A stretch of DNA of 64,000 bases from Variovorax sp. OV329 (GCF_900114785.1 NZ_FOUG01000001.1:62001-126000), one strand, 5' to 3'. Shown: positions 32,685 to 43,201, counted from the stretch's first letter. The notes: generated by a model from the sequence alone, not told the origin. A program made the numbers and translations.

Positions 32685-33809
32685 ATGCTGCGATCGATCC
32701 ACGTCCATGGATGCCAAGCTGACCGACCCGAGAGCGCAGGCGCCATCAGGCGTGGACTCGGTCGGGCGCTTGCGGCGGCGCTGCTGGCGCTGGCGCTGGC
32801 GCCGGCATGGGGACTGAGCGCCATGCCCCAGGACGCCAAGGTCTCGCTGGCGGTGATGGGCGATTCGAACAGCCTCTCCTACCAGGACCGCATCTCCAAC
32901 CCCAATCCCGAGCAGCGCGGCGGGGCCTTGCGCGACCGCACGCTGCAATGGGGCGAGGTCATCGCCCGCCTGCGCGCCGACGAAATCGACCAGGGGCCCT
33001 GGGAAATCTCGGGCGAATCCAACCCACGACTGCGCTGGTTCGACTCGCTGCGGCTGCCCGTGGCCCGTGCGCCGCGCAAGGAAGACTTCCGCTTCAACTT
33101 CGCCAACGAAAGCGCTTCCTGCACCCAGCTCATGACCACCCGCGTGCGGCAGGCGCCGCGACTGGTGGCCCTGATGGACCGCGAGCCGCAGCGCTGGGAG
33201 AGCGGCGTGGTGGTGATCCGCATCGGCATCGCCGACCTGTCCGGCCTGATGGAAACCCAGGCGAGGTCGCCCGGCGAGCCTGCGGCGCAGGCGGTCGTGC
33301 AGGGCTGCGTGCAGCGCTATCGAGAGGCGGTGGACCTGATCCGCAGGACGCATCCCGGCACGCACATCGTCCTCGTCGACTCCTTCGAGGATTCGAACGA
33401 TGCGCACAACCTGGATCGCTGGCAATCGGCCGCCGAAATCCGCAACATCGCGCGCGTGTTCGATGACTTCGACGAGGGCCTGCGCGCCATCGTGGCCGAG
33501 GTGCCGCACACCAGCTTCTTCGACGACCGCGCCTGGTTCCGCGGGCTCTGGGGCTCGCGCGATGCGCAGGGCCGGCCGGCCTTCCGCACCGTGAGTGTCG
33601 GCGCGCTGCAGGTGACCCACTCCGTTGGCGACGAGCCCACGCATTCCCTGCTGGCCGACGACCACAACGGCCTGGTGTGGAACGTGCTGTGGGCGCAGGC
33701 GATGGTGCGGCACCTGCACGAGGTGGCCGGCCTGCCGGTCACGCCCATCAGCGACGAGGAGGTCGAGCGCCTGGTGCGCTCGCTGACGACTTCGGACGCG
33801 GCGCGCTAG
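32685..33809 (+). CDS. SGNH-hydrolase-like exported protein
   Basis: 374 residues. Signal peptide in residues 20-45 (RRGLGRALAAALLALALAPA). Block I of SGNH enzymes is seen as LAVMGDSNS (Ser nucleophile); block V as LADDHNGLVWN (Asp-x-His). The block III Asn is not evident (IRIGIADLS). It may be a periplasmic or surface esterase or acyl/acetyl hydrolase. The stop codon shares CTAG with the stop of the convergent outer-membrane gene. Confidence 0.68.
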   Translation: MLRSIHVHGCQADRPESAGAIRRGLGRALAAALLALALAPAWGLSAMPQDAKVSLAVMGDSNSLSYQDRISNPNPEQRGGALRDRTLQWGEVIARLRADEIDQGPWEISGESNPRLRWFDSLRLPVARAPRKEDFRFNFANESASCTQLMTTRVRQAPRLVALMDREPQRWESGVVVIRIGIADLSGLMETQARSPGEPAAQAVVQGCVQRYREAVDLIRRTHPGTHIVLVDSFEDSNDAHNLDRWQSAAEIRNIARVFDDFDEGLRAIVAEVPHTSFFDDRAWFRGLWGSRDAQGRPAFRTVSVGALQVTHSVGDEPTHSLLADDHNGLVWNVLWAQAMVRHLHEVAGLPVTPISDEEVERLVRSLTTSDAAR

Positions 33810-34792
33810 AAGCTGGCCGCCAGGCCCAGCGACACGCCCGAGACGTTGTTGCCGAACATGTAGCGCAGAACGGCGCGCAGCCGGCTGACGTACAGGGGGT
33901 TGTAGGCGCTGGTGTCCAATTCCAGGCCGGCGCCCAGGCTGGTGAGGTGGTCGAAGCCCAGGATGTCGGTCTGGTTGCCCAGGTAGCGCGAATGCGAAAA
34001 CTCCAGCACGTAGCGCACCGGCCGGTCCAGCGCATGCATGCCGGCGATGGGCGCGCGGTAGCGGGCGTAGATGTTGGCGGTGCGCGCCGAGGATTCGCCC
34101 TGCACCAGGTCCGAGGTGTTGCCGAAGGTGCGCAGGCGGATGTCGGTGTAGCGCAGCTCGACGTCGATGAGATATTCCTCGCGCACATGCTCCCAGTCGA
34201 GCATGACCGCGCCGCCCAGGCCGTAGGCGTTCATGGTGCCGTTCTCGAGGAAGTCGACCTCGCGGCCCGTGATGCGGCTGAGCGCGAACTCCGCCACCCG
34301 CAGGTCGGTGGCCATCTTGCCCAGTGCGAAGTCGAAGATGGGGCGGAACACCAGTTCGGAGGTGATGGGAAAGTCCCAGCCCACGCCCGCCGTGCCGGTC
34401 AGGGTGTTCCAACGGGTGGGCAGGCGCCGCGCATCCACGCCGTTGCTGGCGATGAAGGTGGGGTCGTAGCGGCTGTAGGCAATGGCGCCTTCCAGGTACA
34501 GCGGAAAGCTCTTGCTGAAGGTGTCGCCGCCGCCCAGCTGGGTCATGAAGACCGAGGGGTTCTCGGTCTGGGCGTTGTTGATCGACAGGTTGCTGGAGGT
34601 GAGGTCGGGCACCACCGAATAGCCCATCAGGGCCAGGATGCCGTTGGCCCGCTGCTGCAGCCTTGCCTCCTGCGCCAGCCGGAACTCCTGGGCCGAGGCG
34701 GCGCCAGCCAGGGTGAATGCGGCGAGGCCGGCGGCGATGGCCCTGCCGCGGCGACGGAACGCGAAGCTTGCCTGGCTGAATCTTTCCTGCAT
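33806..34792 (-). CDS. Outer-membrane beta-barrel protein
   Basis: 328 residues from the ATG at 34792; a longer start at 34849 is possible. Signal peptide ending ASAQ near residue 32. The mature part has alternating aromatic beta strands (e.g. YRAPIAGMHALDRPVRYVLE, YVSRLRAVLRYMFG) and ends in Phe, the Bam recognition residue. Resembles Solitary outer-membrane autotransporter-like barrel proteins. Substrate unknown. Convergent with the SGNH gene, sharing stop-codon bases. Confidence 0.72.
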   Translation of the reverse strand: MQERFSQASFAFRRRGRAIAAGLAAFTLAGAASAQEFRLAQEARLQQRANGILALMGYSVVPDLTSSNLSINNAQTENPSVFMTQLGGGDTFSKSFPLYLEGAIAYSRYDPTFIASNGVDARRLPTRWNTLTGTAGVGWDFPITSELVFRPIFDFALGKMATDLRVAEFALSRITGREVDFLENGTMNAYGLGGAVMLDWEHVREEYLIDVELRYTDIRLRTFGNTSDLVQGESSARTANIYARYRAPIAGMHALDRPVRYVLEFSHSRYLGNQTDILGFDHLTSLGAGLELDTSAYNPLYVSRLRAVLRYMFGNNVSGVSLGLAASF

Positions 34793-35016
34793 CTTGAGGA
34801 TCGCCCTTCCCGTGACTTTGTGGTTGTCTGCGGGCGATGCTACTGGCAAGCGTCATGCCAGGCCAGCCAATGGCCCTGCGCGCGCCCGGCATGGCGGGCG
34901 CAACGACGCCTGACACCGGCGTGTCATCTGCGGCGGATGGGGAGCGTCTCCCGGCGCATGAGTTGATCGGGGCGGGCGGGCGTGGTTCCCGCGCCTGGGC
35001 GGCTTTCAGGCTGCGG

Positions 35017-36081
35017 TCATGCCGCACTCCTTGCTTCATAGACCAGGTTGAAGGGCGTCTGCGTGGCGCGGCGGAACTGGGCGAAGCCGCCCTGCATGAC
35101 GAGCTCGCGCGTGCGCGCCTCGCCGGCCTGCGCGCCCAGGCAGGCGGCGCCCTTCTGGGCGCGCGAGGCCGGCGTGCAGATGAAGGTGGAGGCGGAGTAG
35201 AAGACGCGCCCCACCGGGTTCAGGTTGTCCTCCACCTTGTCGTTCGCGAAGGGCTCGACGATGAGCCAGCTGCCGTCGGGCTTCAGGCTCTTCTTCACGT
35301 GTGCGGCGGCGCCGACGGGGTCGCCCATGTCGTGCAGGCAATCGAAGAAGGCCACCAGGTCGAAGCCCTGGCCGGGGAAGTCCTGCGCGCTTGCCACCTC
35401 GAAGCGCAACCGGTCCTCGCCGATGCCCGCCTCGCGCGCCATCGCGCTGGCATGTTCGATGGACGGGGCGTGGTAGTCGTAGCCCACGAAGCTGGAGGCG
35501 GGGTAGGCCTGCGCCATCAGCAGGGTGGATGCGCCATGGCCGCAGCCCACGTCGGCCACGCTGGCGCCTTTCTGCAGCCGCTCGCGCATGCCGGTGAGGG
35601 CGGGAATCCACTGCTCCACCAGGTTGGCCGCGTAGCCGGGTCGGAAGAAGCGTTCGGTACCGCGGAACAGCGCCGGGTCGTGCTCGTGCCAGCCCACGCC
35701 CAGCCCGGTGCGCATGGCCTGCTTCATCTTCGGGATGCTCTTGAACTGGTCCACCGCGATCTGGAAGGCGCCGGGGATGAAGGCCGGACTGCCTTCCTGC
35801 GCCAGGGCCATGGCCTGCTCCTCGCTCAACGAGAACCTCTGGCTCGCCGGGTCGTAGGTTACGTAGCCGCTCGCGGCCTGGGCATAAAGCCATTCGCGCA
35901 GGTAGCGCTCGTCGACCTCCAGGCGCTTGGCCAGTTCAGCGCAGGCGCCCGGGCCCTGGGCCAGGCCCTTGTACAGCCCGAGTTCGTCGCCCACCACCAC
36001 GGTGGCCGCATGCATCACGGCGCCGATGTCCTGCACGAACTGCGCCATGAAGGCGTTGAGCTTGTCTTCGTTGATGGCCAT
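35017..36081 (-). CDS. Class I SAM-dependent methyltransferase with winged-helix N-domain
   Basis: 354 residues; AAGGAGG sets the start at 36081. Residues 1-100 form an O-methyltransferase-type winged helix (VVVGDELGLYKGLA, AKRLEVDERYLREWLY). SAM site ASVADVGCGHGASTLLMAQA near residue 180, then FFDCLHDMGDP. Families with this layout methylate small molecules; the substrate is not predictable. Divergent from the LuxR gene, with a 159-base shared promoter region. Confidence 0.82.
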   Translation of the reverse strand: MAINEDKLNAFMAQFVQDIGAVMHAATVVVGDELGLYKGLAQGPGACAELAKRLEVDERYLREWLYAQAASGYVTYDPASQRFSLSEEQAMALAQEGSPAFIPGAFQIAVDQFKSIPKMKQAMRTGLGVGWHEHDPALFRGTERFFRPGYAANLVEQWIPALTGMRERLQKGASVADVGCGHGASTLLMAQAYPASSFVGYDYHAPSIEHASAMAREAGIGEDRLRFEVASAQDFPGQGFDLVAFFDCLHDMGDPVGAAAHVKKSLKPDGSWLIVEPFANDKVEDNLNPVGRVFYSASTFICTPASRAQKGAACLGAQAGEARTRELVMQGGFAQFRRATQTPFNLVYEARSAA

Positions 36082-36240
36082 GGCGAGGGTCCTCCTTCGT
36101 TCAGGCAGCACACAGCCGGCCTTCCTATACTGCTTGCAGCAGGAAAGCCCGGACACGCGAGGCCCCATGGTCCCTCCGACGGGGGAGCCCGGCCAATACG
36201 CAAGCTTGCGTAGATGCTTCCTGCCAAGCGAGGTGCGGCC

Positions 36241-37047
36241 ATGAATCACCTGACGCGCAAGGACTACGCCCAGGCCCTGGACCTGCTGGCAGCGCTGGAG
36301 CCGGCCAGCGGCGACCTCGATGCCTTTGCGCGTGCGGCAGTCCGGTTGCTGGGCAGCTTTGTCGCGGCGGAGCTGGTCACGCTCTCGGTGTGCGACCTGG
36401 CCAGCGGCCACCGGGCAGTGGTGGGACTGCCGGGCATCCGGCTGGGCGCGCAGGACATCGCGGCCTTCGACCGGCATTTTTTCGAGCATCCGCTGGTGCG
36501 CCACCATGGCTTCGACGGCGGCGGCAAAACGCACCGGATCTCCGATTCGCTGAGCGGGCGCGACTTCCATGCCACACCCCTGTACGTGGACTACTACCAG
36601 CGCATCGGCCTGGACCAGGTCGTGGCCGTGCCGCTCTACGTGGATGCCCACACCCTGGTGAGCATCGTGCTGAACCGGCGCGACATGGACTTCAGCGAAC
36701 GCGACTGGGAGCGGCTGGAACTGCTGCGCCCGCACCTGGCCTTTTTCTACCGGCAGGCCTGCCGCGCCCAGGCGGGGCTGACGGTGGACGGGGAGGGCGC
36801 CACGCCGCTGTTGCCCTTCAAGGCCCTGCCCGTTCCGCCGGAACTCACGCCGCGCGAGCGGGAGGTCTTGCGCTGGCTCGCCGCCGGCAAGACCGATGCG
36901 GACATCGCCTGGCTGCTGGGCATCAGCGTGCGCACCGTGCACAAGCACCTGGAGCACATGTACGTGAAGCTGGGCGTGGAGACCCGCACGGCGGCGGTCA
37001 TGCGGGCGCTGGGCATGCTGGGCGTGCGGCCCCATTTGCACGCCTGA
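36241..37047 (+). CDS. LuxR-family transcriptional regulator
   Basis: 268 residues from the ATG at 36241, preceded by GAGGTG. N-terminal about 190 residues form a GAF-like sensor (YQRIGLDQVVAVPLYVDAHT); no classical autoinducer-binding signature is obvious. The C-terminal HTH is clear: LTPREREVLRWLAAGKTDAD, then SVRTVHKHLEHMYVKLGV. Likely controls the divergent methyltransferase gene. Confidence 0.85.
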   Translation: MNHLTRKDYAQALDLLAALEPASGDLDAFARAAVRLLGSFVAAELVTLSVCDLASGHRAVVGLPGIRLGAQDIAAFDRHFFEHPLVRHHGFDGGGKTHRISDSLSGRDFHATPLYVDYYQRIGLDQVVAVPLYVDAHTLVSIVLNRRDMDFSERDWERLELLRPHLAFFYRQACRAQAGLTVDGEGATPLLPFKALPVPPELTPREREVLRWLAAGKTDADIAWLLGISVRTVHKHLEHMYVKLGVETRTAAVMRALGMLGVRPHLHA

Positions 37048-37050
37048 TGT

Positions 37051-37863
37051 TCATGAGCTGGGAGCGATGCCCCGGGCGGGGGACGACGAGTCCGAGCTCG
37101 CCGGCCTCCATTGCTGCCGAGGGGCACCGCCGCCCAGCGGCTTGGCCGACGGCCAGTGCAAGCGCAGGCCGGCCATGTCCAGCACCCGCAGACCCAGGCG
37201 CTCGATGCGGATCAGCTGCAGGGCTTGCAAGCGGTGCAGCGCCACGTTTGCACGCTGGCGCGACATGTTGGCCAGCAACGCCAGTTCGGCCTGCCCGATC
37301 TGCAGAAGGCCAGGCGCATGTGGGCACAGCGATTCGTCCAGAAGGCTGGCGATGCAATGGGCCATTCGGGCGTCGGTGTCGAGAAGACGTTCGCGCTCCA
37401 GCGTGCCGATGAAATGGCTCAGCCGGGCATTGAGCAGGTCCTGCAGGTAGTGGTTGAAGGGGATGCTGGTCCGGCGCAGCCATTCGAAGGTCCGGCGCGG
37501 CATCAGTGCGACATGTGAAGGTCGCAGGGCCAGCACGTCGTAACGCCTTGGCTCGTGCTTGAGCAGCGATCCTTCGCCGAACCAGAGTCCGGCGGACACC
37601 CCTGCGAGGGTGGAGATGCGGCCGTCGCTGTTGCCGACCGACATCTTCACGAAGCCGTGGACGACGCCGATCCAGTAGTCGACCGGCTCGCCTGCGTGTG
37701 CGATGAAGTCGCCGGTAGCCACGTGACGGTCGAGCATGTTGCCCAGCACGTGCTCCAGCATGTTCGGCGGCAGAGCTGCGGCCCATCGGGACTGCAGGAC
37801 CATCGACTCGAGCGCGCGCGCTCCCGCGGGCTCTGGGAATACCCGTGTGCTTTTTTGTCTCAT
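37051..37863 (-). CDS. Crp/Fnr-family transcriptional regulator
   Basis: 270 residues. N-terminal cyclic-nucleotide-binding-type barrel (GDFIAHAGEPVDYWIGVVHG, WFGEGSLLKHEP); no Fnr-type cysteine cluster. C-terminal winged helix with LAMLANMSRQRANVALHRL-like helices (ELALLANMSRQRANVAL). A 30-residue Ser/Pro-rich tail follows. Convergent with the LuxR gene and divergent from the DUF6351 gene, which it may control through the palindrome at 37872. Confidence 0.85.
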   Translation of the reverse strand: MRQKSTRVFPEPAGARALESMVLQSRWAAALPPNMLEHVLGNMLDRHVATGDFIAHAGEPVDYWIGVVHGFVKMSVGNSDGRISTLAGVSAGLWFGEGSLLKHEPRRYDVLALRPSHVALMPRRTFEWLRRTSIPFNHYLQDLLNARLSHFIGTLERERLLDTDARMAHCIASLLDESLCPHAPGLLQIGQAELALLANMSRQRANVALHRLQALQLIRIERLGLRVLDMAGLRLHWPSAKPLGGGAPRQQWRPASSDSSSPARGIAPSS

Positions 37864-37871
37864 TTGTCTTT

Positions 37872-37935
37872 GCGACGACTCGAGTCGTCGCGCTCCCTGA
37901 TTACCGTGGCGAGTCTAACCACACAAATCAGGGAG
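37872..37935. promoter_or_regulatory. 20-bp palindrome and SD-masking inverted repeat
   Basis: GCGACGACTCGAGTCGTCGC (37872-37891) is a perfect 20-bp palindrome in the gap between the divergent Crp/Fnr and DUF6351 genes. Next to it CTCCCTGATT (37893-37902) is repeated inverted as AATCAGGGAG (37926-37935). The second arm contains the GGGAG ribosome binding site of the DUF6351 gene, so an RNA stem here could hide it. Confidence 0.6.
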
Positions 37936-37941
37936 CATTTG

Positions 37942-40383
37942 ATGACATTTCGCACCTCGCGGACGCAGCGCCGCGCGTATTGGGCAACGATGCTGGCGGC
38001 GGCCACGGCCGTCGCGGTGATCGGGGGTTGCGGCGGCGGCGGCTCCGCGTCACCGGCAGCGTCATCGGCATCGCCGCCGGCATCGCCACCGGCATCGGCA
38101 GCATTCAACCTGAAGGTCCTTTCCTCCGACCCGCAATACGTCAGCGGCGGCGACGCTTTGGTGGAAGTGACGTTGCCGCAGGGCATCGACGTCGCGTTCA
38201 GCAGGGTTCAGCTTGCGTTGAACGGCAAGGACCTGGACCTGCCACTGGTTGCATCGGCCGATGATCCGCGCAAGGCCAACGTGCTGGTTTCCGGCCTGAC
38301 GCAGAACACCCCGTCTCCTCCCAGCGAGGGGAAGGCGGTCGAGGGAAGTGCCAACGTGCTTCAGGTGCGGAACCTGGACCTGCCTGCACAGAAGTCGCAG
38401 CTGACCTTGACCAACTTTCCGATCACGGGACCCATCCTGTCCGGGCCCCAGATCTGGCCCTACGACTGCCTCACGGCCGAGAGTGGGCTGGGGGCGCCCG
38501 TCGACGCCTTCTGCAGCGCGAACACGCGCGTGGACTGGTACTACCGCACCCAGGACGTCGGTACGACGCCAGGAAGCTTCAAGTCGTACGCGCCTGGCCA
38601 GCCGTCGCCGGCGGACATGGCAACGGCCACGACCGCGGCGGGTGCGACGGTGCCGTTCATCGTGCGCGTGGAGTCCGGAACGATCAATCGCGGCATCTAC
38701 CTGCTGGCGGTGCTGGACGACCCGAGCACCAGTTCGTCCCTGCCGAGGTGGCAGCCCGGGCCCCGATGGAACAAGAAGCTGATCGTCGGCTTCAACGGGT
38801 CCGCCGGCGCCGCGTACAACCAGGGAAAGTCCTCGGCGCTGGACTTCCTTCAAAACGCCGGCATCCCTCTGTCGCGTGGCTATGCCTACATGGCCTCCAC
38901 CGAGCTTTGGAATCAGCAGCACGCCAATCCGCACGTTCAGGGCGAGACATTGATGATGCTGAAGGAACACATGATCAAGGTGTTCGGTCAGGTCCCCAGG
39001 TGGACGGCGGGGTTTGGAGGCTCGGGCGGCGCCATCCAGCAGTACCTGATTGCCCAGTTGTATCCTGGCCTGCTCGACGGAATCCAGGCGCTGGTGTCCT
39101 TCCCTGAGAGCTTCATGGCGGAGGTTGCCGAATGCCGGCTGCTGCAGAACACCTACACGGTGGCCCGGCCGACGATCGGGCAGGTCATCGACTCCCTCCC
39201 GCCCGAACTGCAGTCGCAGGTGCCCAAGAACGTGCCACGCGACATGAAGCTGCGCGTATACGCCTGGCCGGACGCCAAGCGGCAGGCGGTCGAAGGATTC
39301 CAGTCGAACGTCTGCGGCGCATGGGACGCCACCTATGCAGGCATGTTCGATTCGAGCTACGCCACGAGCTGCCTGGGCTCATCCCCCAATCCGCCGTCCT
39401 ACACCATCTTTGATCGCAACCTGCATCCAGACGGCGTTCGATGCGACATCTTCCAGACGAATGCCAATCTCCTGGGCAAGCTGAACGCAAAGGCGCGCAG
39501 GCCATTCGACAACGTCGGCGTGCAGTACGGCCTGGACGCGCTTAACAAGAAGCTCATCACGATCGAGGAGTTCCTCGACCTGAACGCCAAGGTCGGGGGC
39601 CTGGACGAGGATGGGGCTCCCCAGGCGGCGAGGTCGGTCGCCGACCCCGACGCGTTGCGCCAGACCTACGCGGGCGGCTTGAAGAACAGCTTCAGCGGCT
39701 GGGGCCTGTCCAGCATTCCGATCATCACGTCGCGCAACAACAGCGATGCGCTCACGCTTGCGGCGTCGACGGATCCGACTTCGGGCGTCCTCCTTCAGGC
39801 GTACAAGCTCGCGGGGGTCGATGCGAGCAACTGGCGCATGGACATCCATGAGCCCATGCAGGACCTCGTCATTCGCGAGCGCCTCAAGGCCGCCAACGGT
39901 GGCAGGGCGGACAACCAGATCATCTGGAGCATGCCTTCTAGCGTTCCGCTGGCCGACCTGGTCCAGCGCTCCTTCGACCTGATGGAACGTTGGCTTGATG
40001 CCATCTCGACCGATCCGGCCCCGCGGTCCATGGACAAGGTCGCGCGGCTCAAGCCGGCGGATGCCGTGGATGCCTGCTGGGCGCCCGATGGCACACGCAT
40101 CGACGAAGTGGCCTCGGACAGCCCCGGAACGCAGTGCAACAAGCTCTACCCACGGGCAAGCACCCCTCGGCTTGCCGCGGGCGCAAAGCTTGGCAACAAC
40201 GTCGTCAAGTGCGCGCTCAAGCCAATCGACCTCCTCGACTACCAGGTCAGCTTCTCGGGCGATGAAATGGCCAGGTTGAAGGCCATCTTCCCCGATGGCG
40301 TCTGCGACTGGAGCCAGCCAGGCCAGGGCGCGGTGCCGCTGCGCGGCACCTACCTGACGCTCCCGCTTTCGGGCGCAAACTGA
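37942..40383 (+). CDS. DUF6351-like lipoprotein, alpha/beta-hydrolase fold
   Basis: 813 residues. Lipoprotein signal with lipobox VIGGCGGGG (Cys near residue 33), then a Pro/Ala/Ser linker. The large domain has a nucleophile-elbow-like FGGSGGAIQQY and tannase-like surroundings (KKLIVGFNGSAGAAYNQGK, MDIHEPMQDLVI). Proteins of the DUF6351 group resemble secreted or surface esterases; substrate unknown. GGGAG lies 6 nt before the ATG at 37942. Cys residues in the C-terminal half may form disulfides. Probably outer-membrane anchored. Confidence 0.72.
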   Translation: MTFRTSRTQRRAYWATMLAAATAVAVIGGCGGGGSASPAASSASPPASPPASAAFNLKVLSSDPQYVSGGDALVEVTLPQGIDVAFSRVQLALNGKDLDLPLVASADDPRKANVLVSGLTQNTPSPPSEGKAVEGSANVLQVRNLDLPAQKSQLTLTNFPITGPILSGPQIWPYDCLTAESGLGAPVDAFCSANTRVDWYYRTQDVGTTPGSFKSYAPGQPSPADMATATTAAGATVPFIVRVESGTINRGIYLLAVLDDPSTSSSLPRWQPGPRWNKKLIVGFNGSAGAAYNQGKSSALDFLQNAGIPLSRGYAYMASTELWNQQHANPHVQGETLMMLKEHMIKVFGQVPRWTAGFGGSGGAIQQYLIAQLYPGLLDGIQALVSFPESFMAEVAECRLLQNTYTVARPTIGQVIDSLPPELQSQVPKNVPRDMKLRVYAWPDAKRQAVEGFQSNVCGAWDATYAGMFDSSYATSCLGSSPNPPSYTIFDRNLHPDGVRCDIFQTNANLLGKLNAKARRPFDNVGVQYGLDALNKKLITIEEFLDLNAKVGGLDEDGAPQAARSVADPDALRQTYAGGLKNSFSGWGLSSIPIITSRNNSDALTLAASTDPTSGVLLQAYKLAGVDASNWRMDIHEPMQDLVIRERLKAANGGRADNQIIWSMPSSVPLADLVQRSFDLMERWLDAISTDPAPRSMDKVARLKPADAVDACWAPDGTRIDEVASDSPGTQCNKLYPRASTPRLAAGAKLGNNVVKCALKPIDLLDYQVSFSGDEMARLKAIFPDGVCDWSQPGQGAVPLRGTYLTLPLSGAN

Positions 40384-40406
40384 GCAGAGCCCGCTCAAAG
40401 CCCATG

Positions 40407-40435
40407 GGCCGCGCCCCCTCCACAGGGGCGCGGCC
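40407..40435. terminator. Strong GC hairpin after the DUF6351 gene
   Basis: Perfect 11-bp stem GGCCGCGCCCC (40407-40417) / GGGGCGCGGCC (40425-40435) with a 7-nt loop, 23 bases past the stop codon. No T-tract follows, so it may end transcripts only in part or protect the 3' end. Confidence 0.5.
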
Positions 40436-40466
40436 GTGCAACCGCTCCGGGAATCGGCCTCAAATC

Positions 40467-40472
40467 TATAAT
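40467..40472 (+). promoter_or_regulatory. Candidate -10 box of the alaS operon
   Basis: A perfect TATAAT 105 bases before the alaS start, with no good -35 at the usual distance. The leader that follows contains GAAGCC-AGGT-GGCTTC and GGGCC-AATTCC-GGCCC hairpins. Confidence 0.5.
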
Positions 40473-40576
40473 TGACGGCTTCCCCAGAAGCCAGGTGGCT
40501 TCGACCTGAATACGGGCCAATTCCGGCCCCGTCCGGCCGACAGCGGCCAGCCACCTTGCCCAAACCCCAGGACAAG

Positions 40577-43201
40577 ATGAGCCAGCCCACGTTCACCGTC
40601 GCCGACATCCGCAAGTCGTTCCTCGATTTCTTCGCCTCCAAGGGGCACACGGTGGTGGCCTCCAGCCCGCTGGTGCCGGGCAACGACCCGACGCTGATGT
40701 TCACCAACTCGGGCATGGTGCAGTTCAAGGACGTGTTCCTGGGCAGCGACAAGCGCTCGTACAACCGCGCGGTCTCGGTGCAGGCCTGCCTGCGCGCCGG
40801 CGGCAAGCACAACGACCTGGAGAACGTGGGCTACACCGCGCGGCACCACACCTTCTTCGAAATGCTGGGCAACTGGAGCTTCGGCGACTACTTCAAGCGC
40901 GAGTCGCTCAAGTGGGGTTGGGAACTGCTCACCCAGGTCTACAAGCTGCCGCCCGAGCGCCTGCTGGCCACCGTCTACCACGAGGACGAAGAAGCCTACG
41001 ACATCTGGACCCAGGAAATCGGCCTGCCGCCCGAGCGCGTGATCCGCATCGGCGACAACAAGGGCGGCAAGTACAAGTCCGACAACTTCTGGATGATGGC
41101 CGACACCGGCCCCTGCGGCCCCTGCTCGGAGATCTTCTACGACCACGGCCCGCACATCGCTGGCGGCCCTCCGGGCAGCCCGGATGAAGACGGCGACCGC
41201 TTCATCGAGATCTGGAACCACGTGTTCATGCAGTTCGACATGCAGCCCGATGGCAGCGTGATCAAGCTGCCCGCACCCTGCGTCGACACAGGCATGGGCC
41301 TGGAGCGCCTGGCGGCCATCCTGCAGCACGTGCACAGCAACTACGAGATCGACATCTTCGATGCGCTCATCAAGGCGGCCGGCCGCGAGACCGGCACGGC
41401 CGACCTGGGCAATGCCTCGCTGAAGGTGATCGCCGACCACGCGCGCGCCACCTCCTTCCTGGTGGCCGATGGCGTGATCCCGTCAAACGAAGGCCGCGGC
41501 TACGTGCAGCGCCGCATCGTGCGCCGCGCCATCCGTCACGGCTACAAGCTGGGCCAGAAGAAGCCCTTCTTCCACAAGATGGTGCCCGACCTGGTGGCAC
41601 TGATGGGCGAGGCCTATCCCAAGCTCAAGGCCGACGAGAAGCGCATCGTGGAGACGCTCAAGGCCGAGGAAGAGCGCTTCTACGAGACGCTTGCCAACGG
41701 CATGGAGATCCTCGATTCGACCCTGGCGGGCGATGCCAAGGTGCTGCCCGGCGAGGTTGCCTTCAAGCTGCACGACACCTACGGCTTCCCGCTCGACCTG
41801 ACGCAGGACGTGTGCCGCGAGCGCGATGTGACGGTGGACGTGGACGGCTTCAACGCCGCCATGGAAAAGCAGAAGGCCGCCGGCCGCGCCGCGGGCAAGT
41901 TCAAGATGGAGCGCGCGGTGGACTACGCCGGGGCCGGCAACGTGTTCACCGGCTACGAACACCTGGAAGAACAGGCCAAGGTGCTTGCCCTGTACTTCGA
42001 GGGCGCACCCGTCAACGAGCTGAAGGAAGGCCAACCCGGCATCGTCGTTCTCGACACCACCCCGTTCTACGCGGAGAGCGGCGGCCAGGTGGGCGACCAG
42101 GGCGTGCTTTGCGCCGAGGGCGTGCAGTTCGGCGTGGAAGACACGCAGAAGATCAAGTCCGACGTCTACGGCCACCACGGCGTGCAGACGCAGGGCACGC
42201 TCCAGGTGGGCGATGCGGTGAAGGCCCAGGTGGATGGCGCGCGCCGCGCGTCCACCATGCGCAACCACTCGGTCACCCACCTGATGCACAAGGCCTTGCG
42301 CGAAGTGCTGGGCACGCACGTGCAGCAGAAGGGCTCGCTGGTCGATGCGGACAAGACCCGCTTCGACTTCGCCCACAACGCCGCCGTCACGCACGAGCAG
42401 ATCCTGGAGATCGAGAAGCGCGTGAACGCCGAGATCTTGTCCAACGTGCCCACGCAGGCCCGCGTGATGGACATGGAAGCGGCCCAGCAGACCGGCGCGG
42501 TGATGCTCTTCGGCGAGAAGTACGGCGATACGGTGCGCGTGCTGGACATCGGCACGAGCCGTGAGCTGTGCGGCGGCACGCACGTCACCCGCACCGGCGA
42601 CATCGGCCTGTTCAAGATCGTGAGCGAGGGCGGCGTGGCCGCCGGCGTGCGCCGCATCGAGGCGGTGACCGGCGCCAATGCGCTCAGCTACCTGCAGGAC
42701 CTGGAATCCACCGTGCACAGCGTGGCCGCCACGCTGAAGGCGCCCACGGCCGAAGTCGGCGTGCGCCTTACTCAGGTGCTGGACCAGGTGCGCGCGCTGG
42801 AACGCGAGATCGGTGCGCTCAAGGGCAAGCTGGCATCGTCGCAGGGCGACGAGCTGGTGTCGCAGGCGGTGGACGTCAACGGCATCAAGGTGCTGGCCGC
42901 GAAGCTGGAAGGCGCCGACGCCAAGACCCTGCGCGACACCATGGACAAGCTCAAGGACAAGCTCAAGACCGCGGCCATCGTGCTGGCGGCCGTCGACGGC
43001 TCCAAGGTGCAACTGGCGGCCGGCGTCACCGCCGACGCCATGGGCAAGGTGAAGGCCGGCGAGCTGGTCAACTTCGTGGCCCAGCAGGTCGGCGGCAAGG
43101 GCGGCGGCAAGCCCGACATGGCCATGGCCGGCGGCACCGACGCGGCGGCCCTGCCGGCGGCGCTGGCCTCGGTGCGCGGCTGGGTGGCCGAGCGCGCCTG
43201 A
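40577..43201 (+). CDS. alaS: Alanyl-tRNA synthetase
   Basis: 874 residues, the normal length for a bacterial AlaRS. Charges tRNA-Ala with alanine and edits mischarged Ser and Gly. Class II catalytic core at the N-terminus ([33 protein letters not shown]); editing-domain metal site [12 protein letters not shown] and CGGTH; C-terminal oligomerisation domain with [15 protein letters not shown]. The start at 40577 matches the usual AlaRS N-terminus. The stop overlaps the next start (TGATG at 43199), so the downstream membrane-protein genes are cotranscribed. Confidence 0.97.
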   Translation: MSQPTFTVADIRKSFLDFFASKGHTVVASSPLVPGNDPTLMFTNSGMVQFKDVFLGSDKRSYNRAVSVQACLRAGGKHNDLENVGYTARHHTFFEMLGNWSFGDYFKRESLKWGWELLTQVYKLPPERLLATVYHEDEEAYDIWTQEIGLPPERVIRIGDNKGGKYKSDNFWMMADTGPCGPCSEIFYDHGPHIAGGPPGSPDEDGDRFIEIWNHVFMQFDMQPDGSVIKLPAPCVDTGMGLERLAAILQHVHSNYEIDIFDALIKAAGRETGTADLGNASLKVIADHARATSFLVADGVIPSNEGRGYVQRRIVRRAIRHGYKLGQKKPFFHKMVPDLVALMGEAYPKLKADEKRIVETLKAEEERFYETLANGMEILDSTLAGDAKVLPGEVAFKLHDTYGFPLDLTQDVCRERDVTVDVDGFNAAMEKQKAAGRAAGKFKMERAVDYAGAGNVFTGYEHLEEQAKVLALYFEGAPVNELKEGQPGIVVLDTTPFYAESGGQVGDQGVLCAEGVQFGVEDTQKIKSDVYGHHGVQTQGTLQVGDAVKAQVDGARRASTMRNHSVTHLMHKALREVLGTHVQQKGSLVDADKTRFDFAHNAAVTHEQILEIEKRVNAEILSNVPTQARVMDMEAAQQTGAVMLFGEKYGDTVRVLDIGTSRELCGGTHVTRTGDIGLFKIVSEGGVAAGVRRIEAVTGANALSYLQDLESTVHSVAATLKAPTAEVGVRLTQVLDQVRALEREIGALKGKLASSQGDELVSQAVDVNGIKVLAAKLEGADAKTLRDTMDKLKDKLKTAAIVLAAVDGSKVQLAAGVTADAMGKVKAGELVNFVAQQVGGKGGGKPDMAMAGGTDAAALPAALASVRGWVAERA

